Part shown: positions 6,321-11,098 of the stretch, piece by piece
Position numbering within the stretch: position 1 is the stretch's first letter
Layout of the letters: the number at the start of each line of letters is the position of its first letter
Source: a virus
Virus record (IMG/VR): IMGVR_UViG_3300046010_013864
Span: 1 to 26,928 of that record
Strand: one strand, 5' to 3'
Length of the DNA stretch: 26,928 nt
The notes under the pieces: generated by a model
The model's input: the letters and a program-made list of their open reading frames with translations, nothing else
The model's database searches: none
What the model was told of the DNA's origin: nothing
Position numbers and translations under genes: made by a program

Positions 6321-6335
6321 TAAACTAAACAAAAA

Positions 6336-6623
6336 ATGAAAAAAGAACTTAAAGACGAATGGACACCACAAGCGGGGGAGTGGGTAGATACACGAATAAA
6401 AGACGACCACGATGTAAGACCGCGACAATTTTGTTTTGAAAAAGATGGGCTTTACTACGTTGTTTTGGATGGCTATGAGTTACCTAAAAACACCAAACAA
6501 TCGGTTGTATTGGGTTGTTATAATAAAATCCGACAAATCAAGCCCGAAACAATGACCTTGCAAGAAGCCCAAAACAAGCTGAGAGAGGTGTTGAACAAGC
6601 CTAATTTGGTAATCACAGAATAG
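6336..6623 (+). CDS. Unknown protein, compositionally distinct, 95 aa
   Basis: Not recognised. It begins MKKELKDEWTPQAGEWVDTR, a Trp-containing N terminus, and has a beta-like middle (YYVVLDGYEL) and a helical C terminus with QEAQNKLREVL. Codon use is richer in C and G than in the neighbouring genes. It has neither cassette nor GTTATG leader, sits just after a terminator, and the cassette that follows it lacks the GG box. Together these suggest a more recent insertion. I infer transfer; I cannot name a source. Confidence 0.8.
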   Translation: MKKELKDEWTPQAGEWVDTRIKDDHDVRPRQFCFEKDGLYYVVLDGYELPKNTKQSVVLGCYNKIRQIKPETMTLQEAQNKLREVLNKPNLVITE

Positions 6624-6646
6624 ATTTTGATAATCAAGTTATATTT

Positions 6647-6656
6647 CGTATATTCA
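6647..6656 (+). promoter_or_regulatory. Cassette promoter core, copy 14, without GG box
   Basis: CGTATATTCA at 6647-6656; 26 bases upstream reads TAGA (6621-6624), no GG. ATG 6686 is 39 bases away. The upstream flank here is the end of the compositionally distinct gene. Confidence 0.65.
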
Positions 6657-6685
6657 AGCATATTAATAAATAAAAAATAAAGGTT

Positions 6686-6868
6686 ATGAAAACAGAAGAC
6701 AAAAAATTCCTATCCCGAACCCTAAAAAATGAACTACAACATGTAGATGATTTATGGAATGAGAAAACAGATAACCATGCCTATATCATAGGATATCTAA
6801 TAGGGATGGTTAAAGGAGTAATCTATGAACTAGATGGAGATGAAGAAGATTCAAATAACCCAACATGA
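6686..6868 (+). CDS. Unknown acidic protein, 60 aa
   Basis: Unrecognised. Helical, with a hydrophobic, Gly-containing central stretch (AYIIGYLIGMVKGVIYEL, about residues 33-50) that could be a buried helix or a membrane-touching segment, and an acidic C terminus. AAAGGTTATG and a core 39 bases upstream set the start. Its last 29 bases are shared with the next gene in another frame. Confidence 0.78.
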   Translation: MKTEDKKFLSRTLKNELQHVDDLWNEKTDNHAYIIGYLIGMVKGVIYELDGDEEDSNNPT

Positions 6869-6959
6869 AATAAACCAGGCCACTCGCCCCAACGTGTATA
6901 AAAATAAGAAAAAATACACACGTAAGGGTAAGTTAGGGAATTGGAGGGATGAGAATTGA
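6840..6959 (+). CDS. Basic microprotein overlapping the previous gene, 39 aa
   Basis: The frame from ATG 6840 reads MKKIQITQHEINQATRPN and then a strongly basic tail with YKNKKKYTRKGK, ending at TGA 6957-6959. Lysine/arginine-rich tails of this kind occur in other tiny phage proteins, and the +1 overlap with the preceding gene (6840-6868) is typical of translational coupling. The alternative, that this is only intergenic sequence, is weakened by the clean basic composition and by the next cassette's GGGA box starting inside it at 6936. Confidence 0.6.
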   Translation: MKKIQITQHEINQATRPNVYKNKKKYTRKGKLGNWRDEN

Positions 6960-6971
6960 TTCGTATATTTA
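6936..6971 (+). promoter_or_regulatory. Cassette promoter, copy 15
   Basis: GGGA at 6936-6939; CGTATATTTA at 6962-6971; ATG 6994 at 32 bases. Confidence 0.75.
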
Positions 6972-6993
6972 ATTCAAATAAAAAGATAAGGTT

Positions 6994-7188
6994 ATGAAAA
7001 GAAGATCCACATTAGAGAAAGAAGCGCTTGTTAAGCAATTGAATTGGCTAGAGAGAAAACACAAACGAAATAACAAGTGGGATGAGCAAGTTAAATTGGC
7101 GTTTCAAGTTACAGGTTCGTTCTCATTTGATGAGTTAATCCATAAGGATAAATTTATAGCAGAAGATTTAGTGGAACAATTTGGTTAA
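6994..7188 (+). CDS. Unknown basic protein, 64 aa
   Basis: Basic N-terminal half (MKRRSTLEKEALVKQLNW followed by ERKHKRNNK) and a mixed C-terminal half ending in an acidic helix. The N-terminal basic helix suggests nucleic-acid binding, by inference only. Leader AAGGTTATG and a cassette at 32 bases define the start. The TGGA box of the next cassette lies within its last codons. Confidence 0.8.
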   Translation: MKRRSTLEKEALVKQLNWLERKHKRNNKWDEQVKLAFQVTGSFSFDELIHKDKFIAEDLVEQFG

Positions 7189-7207
7189 AAAATAATTCGT
7201 ATATTTA
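7172..7207 (+). promoter_or_regulatory. Cassette promoter, copy 16
   Basis: TGGA at 7172-7175, the only T-first version of the GG box; CGTATATTTA at 7198-7207; ATG 7237 at 39 bases. Confidence 0.7.
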
Positions 7208-7236
7208 AGCATATTAAAAATTAAAAAATAAAGGTT

Positions 7237-7557
7237 ATGAAAATTGAAAGTAAAACATTGATGGTAAATGTAGCAAATGATGTAGTAGTAGGATCTCTTG
7301 AATTTACAGCTATTCATATGGTAATAATTGGTAAAAGAGAAGATAATGAAATATTAGTTGATGTTGATTTTGCAGATGTAGAGAATGTTAAATTTATGGG
7401 AATACCTATTGAAGGGTATGATGCATTTAGAACATTTAAAAATAGAATGTTAGAAATGGGAATTGATATTGATGCAGCAATGGATGAGGCTTGTGTAGGA
7501 CTTATCTCAAATGAATTTATTTCTCAATTAAAAGCAGATTTTACAAAAATCGCTTAA
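7237..7557 (+). CDS. Unknown protein, 106 aa
   Basis: Not recognised. Beta-rich N-terminal two thirds with alternating Val/Ile (for example LMVNVANDVVVGSLEF near residues 8-23 and EILVDVDFADV near 39-49), then a helical C terminus. No cysteine cluster or catalytic pattern. Codon use already shows low C. The start is preceded by AAAGGTTATG and lies 39 bases from a cassette core. The final A of its TAA stop is also the A of the next AGGA box. Confidence 0.83.
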   Translation: MKIESKTLMVNVANDVVVGSLEFTAIHMVIIGKREDNEILVDVDFADVENVKFMGIPIEGYDAFRTFKNRMLEMGIDIDAAMDEACVGLISNEFISQLKADFTKIA

Positions 7558-7592
7558 GGAATATAAATTATAAAACATAGTTCGTATATTTA
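7557..7592 (+). promoter_or_regulatory. Cassette promoter, copy 17
   Basis: AGGA at 7557-7560, whose A is the last base of the upstream stop; CGTATATTTA at 7583-7592. ATG 7638 is 55 bases away, an unusually long leader with an expanded A/T-rich repeat before GGTTATG. Confidence 0.73.
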
Positions 7593-7637
7593 ATATATAA
7601 AAAAAGAAAGTTAAATTAAAAATTAAAAATTAAGGTT

Positions 7638-7994
7638 ATGTCAAAGAAAAATGTAAAAACAGTTAATGTAGAAGTAGCAACAATTGTAGCTCAAAAAGGT
7701 CGTCCAGTTAATCCAGAATCAGCTCGTCAAATTAGATTGATGGAATTGGAAGCAAAACGTTTGAATGGAGAACTAAAACGTGGAAGACCAGTAGTTGAAA
7801 ATTCAACTCGTCAAATTAGATTGATGGAGTTGGAGGCAAAACGTTTGAATGGAGAATTGAAAAGAGGACGTCCATCAAATCAAGAATCAGCTCGTCAAAA
7901 GAGGTTAGCTGAATTGAAAGCTAAAGCTGAGGCAAATGGGGGTGTTGTTCCAAAAGGCCGCCCAAAAGCTAAAGTAGAGGAAGTAGCTAATTAA
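7638..7994 (+). CDS. Tandem-repeat protein with four AT-hook-like GRP motifs, 118 aa
   Basis: The protein is built of repeats of 28-30 residues. Each starts with KGRP or RGRP (GRP at residues 21-23, 49-51, 77-79 and 107-109), then an S/T-x-RQ-x-RL-x-EL-x-AK helical stretch. R/KGRP is the core of the AT-hook, a minor-groove AT-binding motif, and the phage DNA is AT-rich, so a DNA-coating or DNA-bending role is a reasonable inference. The lysine/arginine content is high. The first two repeats are nearly identical as DNA, indicating recent duplication. A cassette drives it, and its stop lies in the loop of a terminator hairpin. Confidence 0.85.
   Translation: MSKKNVKTVNVEVATIVAQKGRPVNPESARQIRLMELEAKRLNGELKRGRPVVENSTRQIRLMELEAKRLNGELKRGRPSNQESARQKRLAELKAKAEANGGVVPKGRPKAKVEEVAN
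7698..7964 (+). repeat. Intragenic tandem repeat, 84-base units
   Basis: Four GRP-centred units within the AT-hook-like gene, spaced 84, 84 and 90 bases. The stretch after the first GRP and that after the second differ by only a few bases, so copy number may vary between related phages. Confidence 0.8.
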
Positions 7995-8013
7995 AGCTAC
8001 TTTCGTATATTTA
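7978..8013 (+). promoter_or_regulatory. Cassette promoter, copy 18, ahead of the tRNA-like genes
   Basis: AGGA at 7978-7981 in the upstream coding end; CGTATATTTA at 8004-8013. The next feature is not a protein gene but the tRNA-like element at 8054, 50 bases away, so this cassette probably transcribes RNA. Confidence 0.7.
7981..8003 (+). terminator. Terminator hairpin with the stop codon in its loop
   Basis: AAGTAGCT (7981-7988) pairs perfectly with AGCTACTT (7995-8002) around AATTAA, which contains the TAA stop; T follows. It fills the spacer of the next cassette promoter. Confidence 0.78.
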
Positions 8014-8053
8014 GTGTATAAGAAAAGATAAGTTCATTGAAATTTTAAACATT

Positions 8054-8143
8054 AGTCAGGTGGCGGAATTGGTAGACGCAAAAATAGAATTAGTAAGGTC
8101 GTAACCCCTTTACAATTTACAGGTTCGAATCCTGTCCTGACTA
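8054..8143 (+). tRNA. tRNA-like element, class II (Leu-like) outer arms, no clear anticodon arm
   Basis: The acceptor pairs AGTCAGG (8054-8060) with CCTGACT (8136-8142). The D arm GCGGAATTGGTAGACGC matches bacterial tRNA-Leu, and the T arm ACAGG-TTCGAAT-CCTGT is canonical. CCA is not encoded (ACGA follows). The 39 bases between D and T arms fit a class II tRNA in length, but I cannot fold a 5-bp anticodon stem with a 7-base loop and U33; instead GTAAGG and CCTTTAC form a different hairpin. It may be a degenerate or unusual tRNA, so no anticodon is assigned. Confidence 0.5.
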
Positions 8144-8173
8144 CGAATGTTTAATAGTGGTAATTACGGGTCC

Positions 8174-8216
8174 GCCCCCTTGCCTGGAAATATACACTGA
8201 ACAAATTAAGGGGGGC
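8174..8216 (+). repeat. GC-rich hairpin between the tRNA-like elements
   Basis: GCCCCCTT (8174-8181) is complementary to AAGGGGGGC (8208-8216) with one extra G. There is no T run, so it is more likely an RNA-processing or folding element than a terminator. Confidence 0.5.
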
Positions 8217-8221
8217 AACAT

Positions 8222-8333
8222 GGTCAGGTGGCGGAATGGTAGACGCACATCGGCAGGTGATTTAGTTTGAGGGTACAGCGGCAGTCGAGGCCACAAACAT
8301 ATACAAATACAGGTTCGAATCCTGTCCTGACTA
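8222..8333 (+). tRNA. Second tRNA-like element with an expanded centre
   Basis: GGTCAGG (8222-8228) pairs with CCTGACT (8326-8332), the first pair being G-U. The D arm is one base shorter than in the first element (GCGGAATGGTAGACGC) and the T arm and acceptor 3' strand are identical to it over 26 bases. The middle is about 62 bases, too long for a normal tRNA of any class, and folds as a long hairpin (GTTTG with CAAAC). No credible anticodon arm is visible. It could be a duplicated and disrupted tRNA, a tRNA with an insertion, or a tRNA mimic. Confidence 0.42.
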
Positions 8334-8422
8334 CAAAATACAGTTTTAACAAATGCCTGGACTGAAATGCTAGCTAAAATTCAGGGATGTGTAGGTAGTG
8401 ACTTACCACTAGAAATTTAAAG

Positions 8423-8452
8423 AAACAATTGCTTCATAACCGATTGTTTTTT
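8423..8452 (+). terminator. Probable terminator of the tRNA-like transcript
   Basis: AAACAAT (8423-8429) pairs with ATTGTTT (8443-8449) around a 13-base loop, running into a six-T tract. The 90 bases before it (8334-8422) hold no gene I can support. Confidence 0.6.
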
Positions 8453-8475
8453 ATACTTGAATAACATCATCCGCT

Positions 8476-8500
8476 CACCCATTCATATGGGTGGGCTTTT
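8476..8500 (+). terminator. Intrinsic terminator
   Basis: CACCCAT (8476-8482) pairs with ATGGGTG (8487-8493) around TCAT, followed by GGCTTTT. It lies 21 bases before the next start. Confidence 0.68.
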
Positions 8501-8520
8501 GGTGTTGTAAATCAATTCAT

Positions 8521-8670
8521 ATGAGCGTATTTCAATTCATAAAATCCAATTCACAACGTATTTTAAATATTGATGGTTGTCTAACCGAAAATGGCAATAT
8601 AACGGTTTTGGAGGATAATGGTGATTTATCATTTATATATTTTGAGAATGGGAATATAATTGTTAAATAA
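8521..8670 (+). CDS. Unknown microprotein, 49 aa
   Basis: The frame from ATG 8521 begins MSVFQFIKSNSQRILNIDG and ends at TAA 8668-8670. It alternates hydrophobic and polar residues with repeated Asn-Gly turns (ENGN, EDNGD, ENGN), consistent with a small beta-hairpin protein. It has no cassette of its own and sits after two terminators; its source of transcription is unclear. The next promoter's GGGA box lies in its Glu-Asn-Gly-Asn codons. Codon use is less C-poor than in the genes that follow. Confidence 0.6.
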   Translation: MSVFQFIKSNSQRILNIDGCLTENGNITVLEDNGDLSFIYFENGNIIVK

Positions 8671-8685
8671 TATTTCGTATATTTA
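8650..8685 (+). promoter_or_regulatory. Cassette promoter, copy 19
   Basis: GGGA at 8650-8653 inside the upstream microprotein gene; CGTATATTTA at 8676-8685; ATG 8708 at 32 bases. Confidence 0.73.
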
Positions 8686-8707
8686 AGTATAATAAAAAAT
8701 AAAAAAT

Positions 8708-8956
8708 ATGAAAGTAATTGAGTTTGTAAAATTGAATGAAGTTGAAATTAAAAATGAATTAATTAAATTAAATTTAATTGATGAAGATGATATTGATGAG
8801 TTAAATTTTGAAGAAAATATTGATGATGAAGAAATATGTGGGGGGGAAGAGTTTGGAATTGATTTTAGTTTTAATAAAAGTAAAGTTGATGAAGATGAAA
8901 CTTTTGAATTAAAAATAAATGATAAAGTTTTATTTGGGTGTTGTTATAGTTATTAA
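8708..8956 (+). CDS. Very acidic unknown protein, 82 aa
   Basis: About 25 of 82 residues are Asp or Glu against about 8 Lys, giving a strong net negative charge. Acidic runs lie near residues 25-50. The C terminus holds two adjacent cysteines followed by Tyr-Ser-Tyr. This charge pattern is compatible with a DNA-mimic or protein-binding inhibitor, but I see no motif proving it. The gene is nearly free of C on the coding strand. Its last 35 bases belong to a 92-base sequence repeated perfectly at 11001. Confidence 0.82.
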   Translation: MKVIEFVKLNEVEIKNELIKLNLIDEDDIDELNFEENIDDEEICGGEEFGIDFSFNKSKVDEDETFELKINDKVLFGCCYSY

Positions 8957-9013
8957 TTTAAAGGTATAGTTTAATTAAAAATAAATTTGTATATTTAAGT
9001 ATAATAAAAAATA
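8922..9013 (+). repeat. 92-base perfect direct repeat, copy A
   Basis: Identical base for base to 11001-11092. This copy covers the end of the acidic gene from ATAAAGTTTT, its stop codon, the AGGT box, the TGTATATTTA core and the start of the A-rich leader. It is the original context, because the coding part is in frame here. Confidence 0.93.
8962..8997 (+). promoter_or_regulatory. Cassette promoter, copy 20 (T variant)
   Basis: AGGT at 8962-8965; TGTATATTTA at 8988-8997, with T in place of C. ATG 9034 is 46 bases away, after a lengthened A/T-rich leader. Confidence 0.7.
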
Positions 9014-9033
9014 ATAAATTAAAAATTAAGGTT

Positions 9034-9393
9034 ATGAAATTAGAATTAGAGAGAATTTATAGAGAGTATTGTAATAGTGATTTAGAAGGTTTAAAAGATG
9101 AAGATGAATTTGTAGATGTATTATTAGGATTTGTAAAATTTAGATTATATGTGAGTGGTGGGAATATGCATGATTGTATGGTAAGTATGAATAATGTAAG
9201 TAATTTTTTAGATGAAATATTTTTATATGATAATATGATGAGTGATTGGGGTGGTGGTTATAGAGGAGATTTTTGTTGGGAATGTTTTGATAGTTTAGAA
9301 GAATTAGTTAATGAAAGTAATTTAGAAGAAAATATTAAAAATGAAATATTAGAAGGTTATAGAAAAGAAAATGGAATGGATGATGATGAATAA
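9034..9393 (+). CDS. Acidic unknown protein, 119 aa
   Basis: Helical and acidic, with conspicuous aromatic and glycine content in the centre (SDWGGGYRGDFCWECFDSLEE region, residues about 69-88) including a Cys-Trp-Glu-Cys pair. Four cysteines in total could bind metal but their spacing is not a standard ribbon. No family recognised. The start follows GGTTATG. Almost no C occurs on the coding strand. A strong terminator begins just after its stop. Confidence 0.82.
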   Translation: MKLELERIYREYCNSDLEGLKDEDEFVDVLLGFVKFRLYVSGGNMHDCMVSMNNVSNFLDEIFLYDNMMSDWGGGYRGDFCWECFDSLEELVNESNLEENIKNEILEGYRKENGMDDDE

Positions 9394-9397
9394 TTAA

Positions 9398-9433
9398 AGG
9401 AAGCCCCTATATAAAGGGGCTTTCGTATATTCA
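9398..9433 (+). promoter_or_regulatory. Cassette promoter, copy 21
   Basis: AGGA at 9398-9401; CGTATATTCA at 9424-9433; ATG 9457 at 33 bases. Confidence 0.75.
9401..9423 (+). terminator. Intrinsic terminator inside a promoter spacer
   Basis: AAGCCCC (9401-9407) pairs with GGGGCTT (9416-9422), loop TATATAAA, then T and the cassette core. The stem lies between the GG box and the core of the next promoter. Confidence 0.8.
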
Positions 9434-9456
9434 GTTATATTTAAAAATAGAAAGTT

Positions 9457-9606
9457 ATGAATAATAGGTTTGTGTATAGAGGAATATTAATTTTATTTGA
9501 TGAATTAATTGGATGGTTTTTTTATGATAAAAATAGTAATAGATTTGATTTTGATGATAGGGAAACCTGTAAACAATTTATAGATAAAAAAATAATAAAG
9601 GAATAA
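9457..9606 (+). CDS. Unknown microprotein, 49 aa
   Basis: The frame begins MNNRFVYRGILILFDELIGW and ends at TAA 9604-9606. It is rich in aromatic residues, with a hydrophobic segment GILILFDELIGWFFY (about residues 9-23) that contains acidic residues and so is more likely an amphipathic helix than a membrane span. The end codons AAGGAATAA provide the AGGA of the next cassette. AAAGTTATG and a cassette at 33 bases strongly support it as a gene despite its size. Confidence 0.75.
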   Translation: MNNRFVYRGILILFDELIGWFFYDKNSNRFDFDDRETCKQFIDKKIIKE

Positions 9607-9634
9607 CATTATTAAATTTAAGTTCGTATATTCA
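9599..9634 (+). promoter_or_regulatory. Cassette promoter, copy 22
   Basis: AGGA at 9599-9602 in the upstream coding end; CGTATATTCA at 9625-9634; ATG 9666 at 41 bases. Confidence 0.73.
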
Positions 9635-9665
9635 AGTATAAATAAATAATTAAAAGATAAAAGTT

Positions 9666-9821
9666 ATGTATAGTTTGAAATGTGATTATTATAAGAAGGA
9701 GTTCAACACAATTGATGAATTGATTGATAACGTGATGATGGATGGAATGGATCCAAGTTATGAAGTAACTAAGGATGGAAAAGGAACAGGTGAATATTTA
9801 GAAGATTTTATAGTATATTAA
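9666..9821 (+). CDS. Unknown acidic microprotein, 51 aa
   Basis: The frame begins MYSLKCDYYKKEFNTIDEL and ends at TAA 9819-9821. It has a Tyr-rich N terminus, a Met/Asp-rich centre (DNVMMDGMD) and an acidic C terminus with EYLEDFIVY. No recognised motif. AAAAGTTATG and a cassette 41 bases upstream support it. The last base of its stop is the A of the next AGGT box. Confidence 0.75.
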   Translation: MYSLKCDYYKKEFNTIDELIDNVMMDGMDPSYEVTKDGKGTGEYLEDFIVY

Positions 9822-9856
9822 GGTATAAAATAATTAAAATCTGATTCGTATATTCA
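9821..9856 (+). promoter_or_regulatory. Cassette promoter, copy 23
   Basis: AGGT at 9821-9824, sharing A with the upstream stop; CGTATATTCA at 9847-9856; ATG 9880 at 33 bases. Confidence 0.75.
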
Positions 9857-9879
9857 GCTCAAATAAAAAATGATAAGTT

Positions 9880-10173
9880 ATGAAAGTATTAAATGAAATG
9901 ATTGAATTCGTAAATTCAAATTTTGAAGTAATTAAAGATAAATTTTCATCTGATGAAAGAGAAATGTTAAATGAATTAGATGATAATTTTTTCTTTGATG
10001 AGGAAGATAATTATTTACTTCATGCTCTAAATTCAGGATTAGATTCAGCTCAAGATGATACATCATTAATTGAATTAATTAATGAACGTTCATTAGGGGT
10101 AGATTTAGAAGATGATTCAGATGCTATTAATTTATTTAATATGATTAAAGCAATAAAGGAAGCAGCTAATTAA
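9880..10173 (+). CDS. Acidic helical protein, 97 aa
   Basis: Predicted by eye to be almost fully helical, acidic, with a hydrophobic periodicity. The C terminus IKAIKEAAN is encoded by the bases that form the stem of the following terminator, as in the AT-hook-like gene at 7638. Not recognised. AATAAGTTATG-type leader (ATAAGTTATG) and a cassette at 33 bases set the start. Confidence 0.82.
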   Translation: MKVLNEMIEFVNSNFEVIKDKFSSDEREMLNELDDNFFFDEEDNYLLHALNSGLDSAQDDTSLIELINERSLGVDLEDDSDAINLFNMIKAIKEAAN

Positions 10174-10192
10174 AGCTGCTTTCGTATATTTC
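10157..10192 (+). promoter_or_regulatory. Cassette promoter, copy 24
   Basis: AGGA at 10157-10160 in the upstream gene; CGTATATTTC at 10183-10192 followed by AG; ATG 10214 at 31 bases. Confidence 0.75.
10160..10182 (+). terminator. Terminator hairpin with the stop codon in its loop
   Basis: AAGCAGCT (10160-10167) pairs with AGCTGCTT (10174-10181), loop AATTAA containing the TAA stop. It is the same design as at 7981-8003, with one base pair changed on both sides of the stem (T-A there, C-G here). Confidence 0.8.
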
Positions 10193-10213
10193 AGTATAAT
10201 AAAAAATAAAAAT

Positions 10214-10414
10214 ATGAAAAAGTATTTAGTAATTGATATTGAAAATGGGAATAATTTTTATTTAGTTGATGATTTAACTATATTAATTAATGAAATGTAT
10301 GAATGTGAATTATTTGATAATGAATTTGAAGTAGTTAAAGGATGGTTTTTTGATAATTTTAAAGTATTTGTTAGTGGAAGTGATATAATTGAATTAACAA
10401 GGGATATAGATTAA
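10214..10414 (+). CDS. Acidic unknown protein, 66 aa; paralogue of the gene at 10779
   Basis: Begins MKKYLVIDIENGNNFYLVDD. The opening pattern MKKYL-x-xD-x-EN, followed by a short acidic linker and helix, is shared with the protein encoded at 10779-10997, so the two look like diverged copies. Beta strand, helix, strand order; acidic; no cysteine motif. The start follows AAAATATG rather than GTTATG. The GGGA box of the next cassette is inside its last codons. Confidence 0.8.
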   Translation: MKKYLVIDIENGNNFYLVDDLTILINEMYECELFDNEFEVVKGWFFDNFKVFVSGSDIIELTRDID

Positions 10415-10436
10415 TAAAATAAAATTCGTATATTTA
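10401..10436 (+). promoter_or_regulatory. Cassette promoter, copy 25
   Basis: GGGA at 10401-10404 inside the upstream gene; CGTATATTTA at 10427-10436; ATG 10460 at 33 bases. Confidence 0.75.
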
Positions 10437-10459
10437 ATTATAATAAAAAAATATAAGTT

Positions 10460-10708
10460 ATGAAGTATAGAGTAATTAAAAATGGATATTTTGTTACAAA
10501 CAATTTAAGTAATGAAGGATTGTTAAGTGAGGAAGAGTTTAATATGAGTTTTATTCATATGTTAGTAGTAGGTGATGAGTGGGAAGTAGATGAAGTAATT
10601 GAAGGAGAGACTGAGGTGAAGTGTATTAAAAGTGAAAATTGGGAAGGTGAGAGTAGTTATGGATGGTTTAATTTTGATTTTTATAAGGAATATTTTGAGT
10701 TAATTTGA
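10460..10708 (+). CDS. Acidic small protein with aromatic C terminus, 82 aa
   Basis: Has the arrangement GDEWEVDEV (about residues 37-45), VKCIKSENWEGE (about 52-63), then GWFNFDFYKEYFELI. That succession of a GDxWEV strand, a charged strand and an aromatic helix is familiar from small unannotated phage proteins, but I cannot name a function. Start supported by ATAAGTTATG and a cassette at 33 bases. Confidence 0.82.
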   Translation: MKYRVIKNGYFVTNNLSNEGLLSEEEFNMSFIHMLVVGDEWEVDEVIEGETEVKCIKSENWEGESSYGWFNFDFYKEYFELI

Positions 10709-10721
10709 TTTTATATTTTTA

Positions 10722-10757
10722 GGGAATAAAATAATTAAAAATAATTTTGTATATTTA
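10722..10757 (+). promoter_or_regulatory. Cassette promoter, copy 26 (T variant)
   Basis: GGGA at 10722-10725; TGTATATTTA at 10748-10757; ATG 10779 at 31 bases. Confidence 0.72.
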
Positions 10758-10778
10758 AGTATAATAAAAAAACATAAT

Positions 10779-10997
10779 ATGAAAAAGTATTTAAAAGTTG
10801 ATTTAGAAAATTGTTATGGTATTAGTTTATGTGATACTAAAGAAGAAGTAATTGAAGGATGTGGTTATGATGTTAATGAAATTACATTTGAAGAATTATT
10901 AATTGAAGTTAGAGGTGTATATGATATTGTTGAAATTGAAGGTGAATTTAATATGAAATGGTTAGTTGATGATATTGATGAAGATGATGAAGATTAA
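10779..10997 (+). CDS. Very acidic protein, 72 aa; paralogue of the gene at 10214
   Basis: Begins MKKYLKVDLENCYGISLCDT and ends in a run of Asp/Glu (DDIDEDDED). The N-terminal pattern is shared with the protein at 10214-10414. The acidic tail could mimic nucleic acid or bind a basic partner; this is inference. Immediately after its stop comes copy B of the 92-base repeat, so the sequence downstream of this gene was replaced or inserted from elsewhere in the array. Confidence 0.8.
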   Translation: MKKYLKVDLENCYGISLCDTKEEVIEGCGYDVNEITFEELLIEVRGVYDIVEIEGEFNMKWLVDDIDEDDED

Positions 10998-11000
10998 ATA

Positions 11001-11092
11001 ATAAAGTTTTATTTGGGTGTTGTTATAGTTATTAATTTAAAGGTATAGTTTAATTAAAAATAAATTTGTATATTTAAGTATAATAAAAAATA
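11001..11092 (+). repeat. 92-base perfect direct repeat, copy B
   Basis: Identical to 8922-9013. Here the first 35 bases, which encode the C terminus of the acidic protein at 8708 in copy A, are not part of any gene. The promoter portion drives the gene at 11099. This marks copy B as the derived one. Confidence 0.93.
11041..11076 (+). promoter_or_regulatory. Cassette promoter, copy 27 (T variant)
   Basis: AGGT at 11041-11044; TGTATATTTA at 11067-11076; ATG 11099 at 32 bases. Entirely within repeat copy B. Confidence 0.72.
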
Positions 11093-11098
11093 TAAATT

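Noticed and set aside
8054-8333. tmRNA
   Set aside because: No tag-peptide frame or pseudoknot region; each element is closed by its own acceptor, D and T arms within about 110 bases.
3211-9650. TATAAATA within cassettes 8, 10 and 22 as late promoters
   Set aside because: These lie in the A/T-rich leader where most copies read TATAATAAA; occurrence is explained by leader composition.
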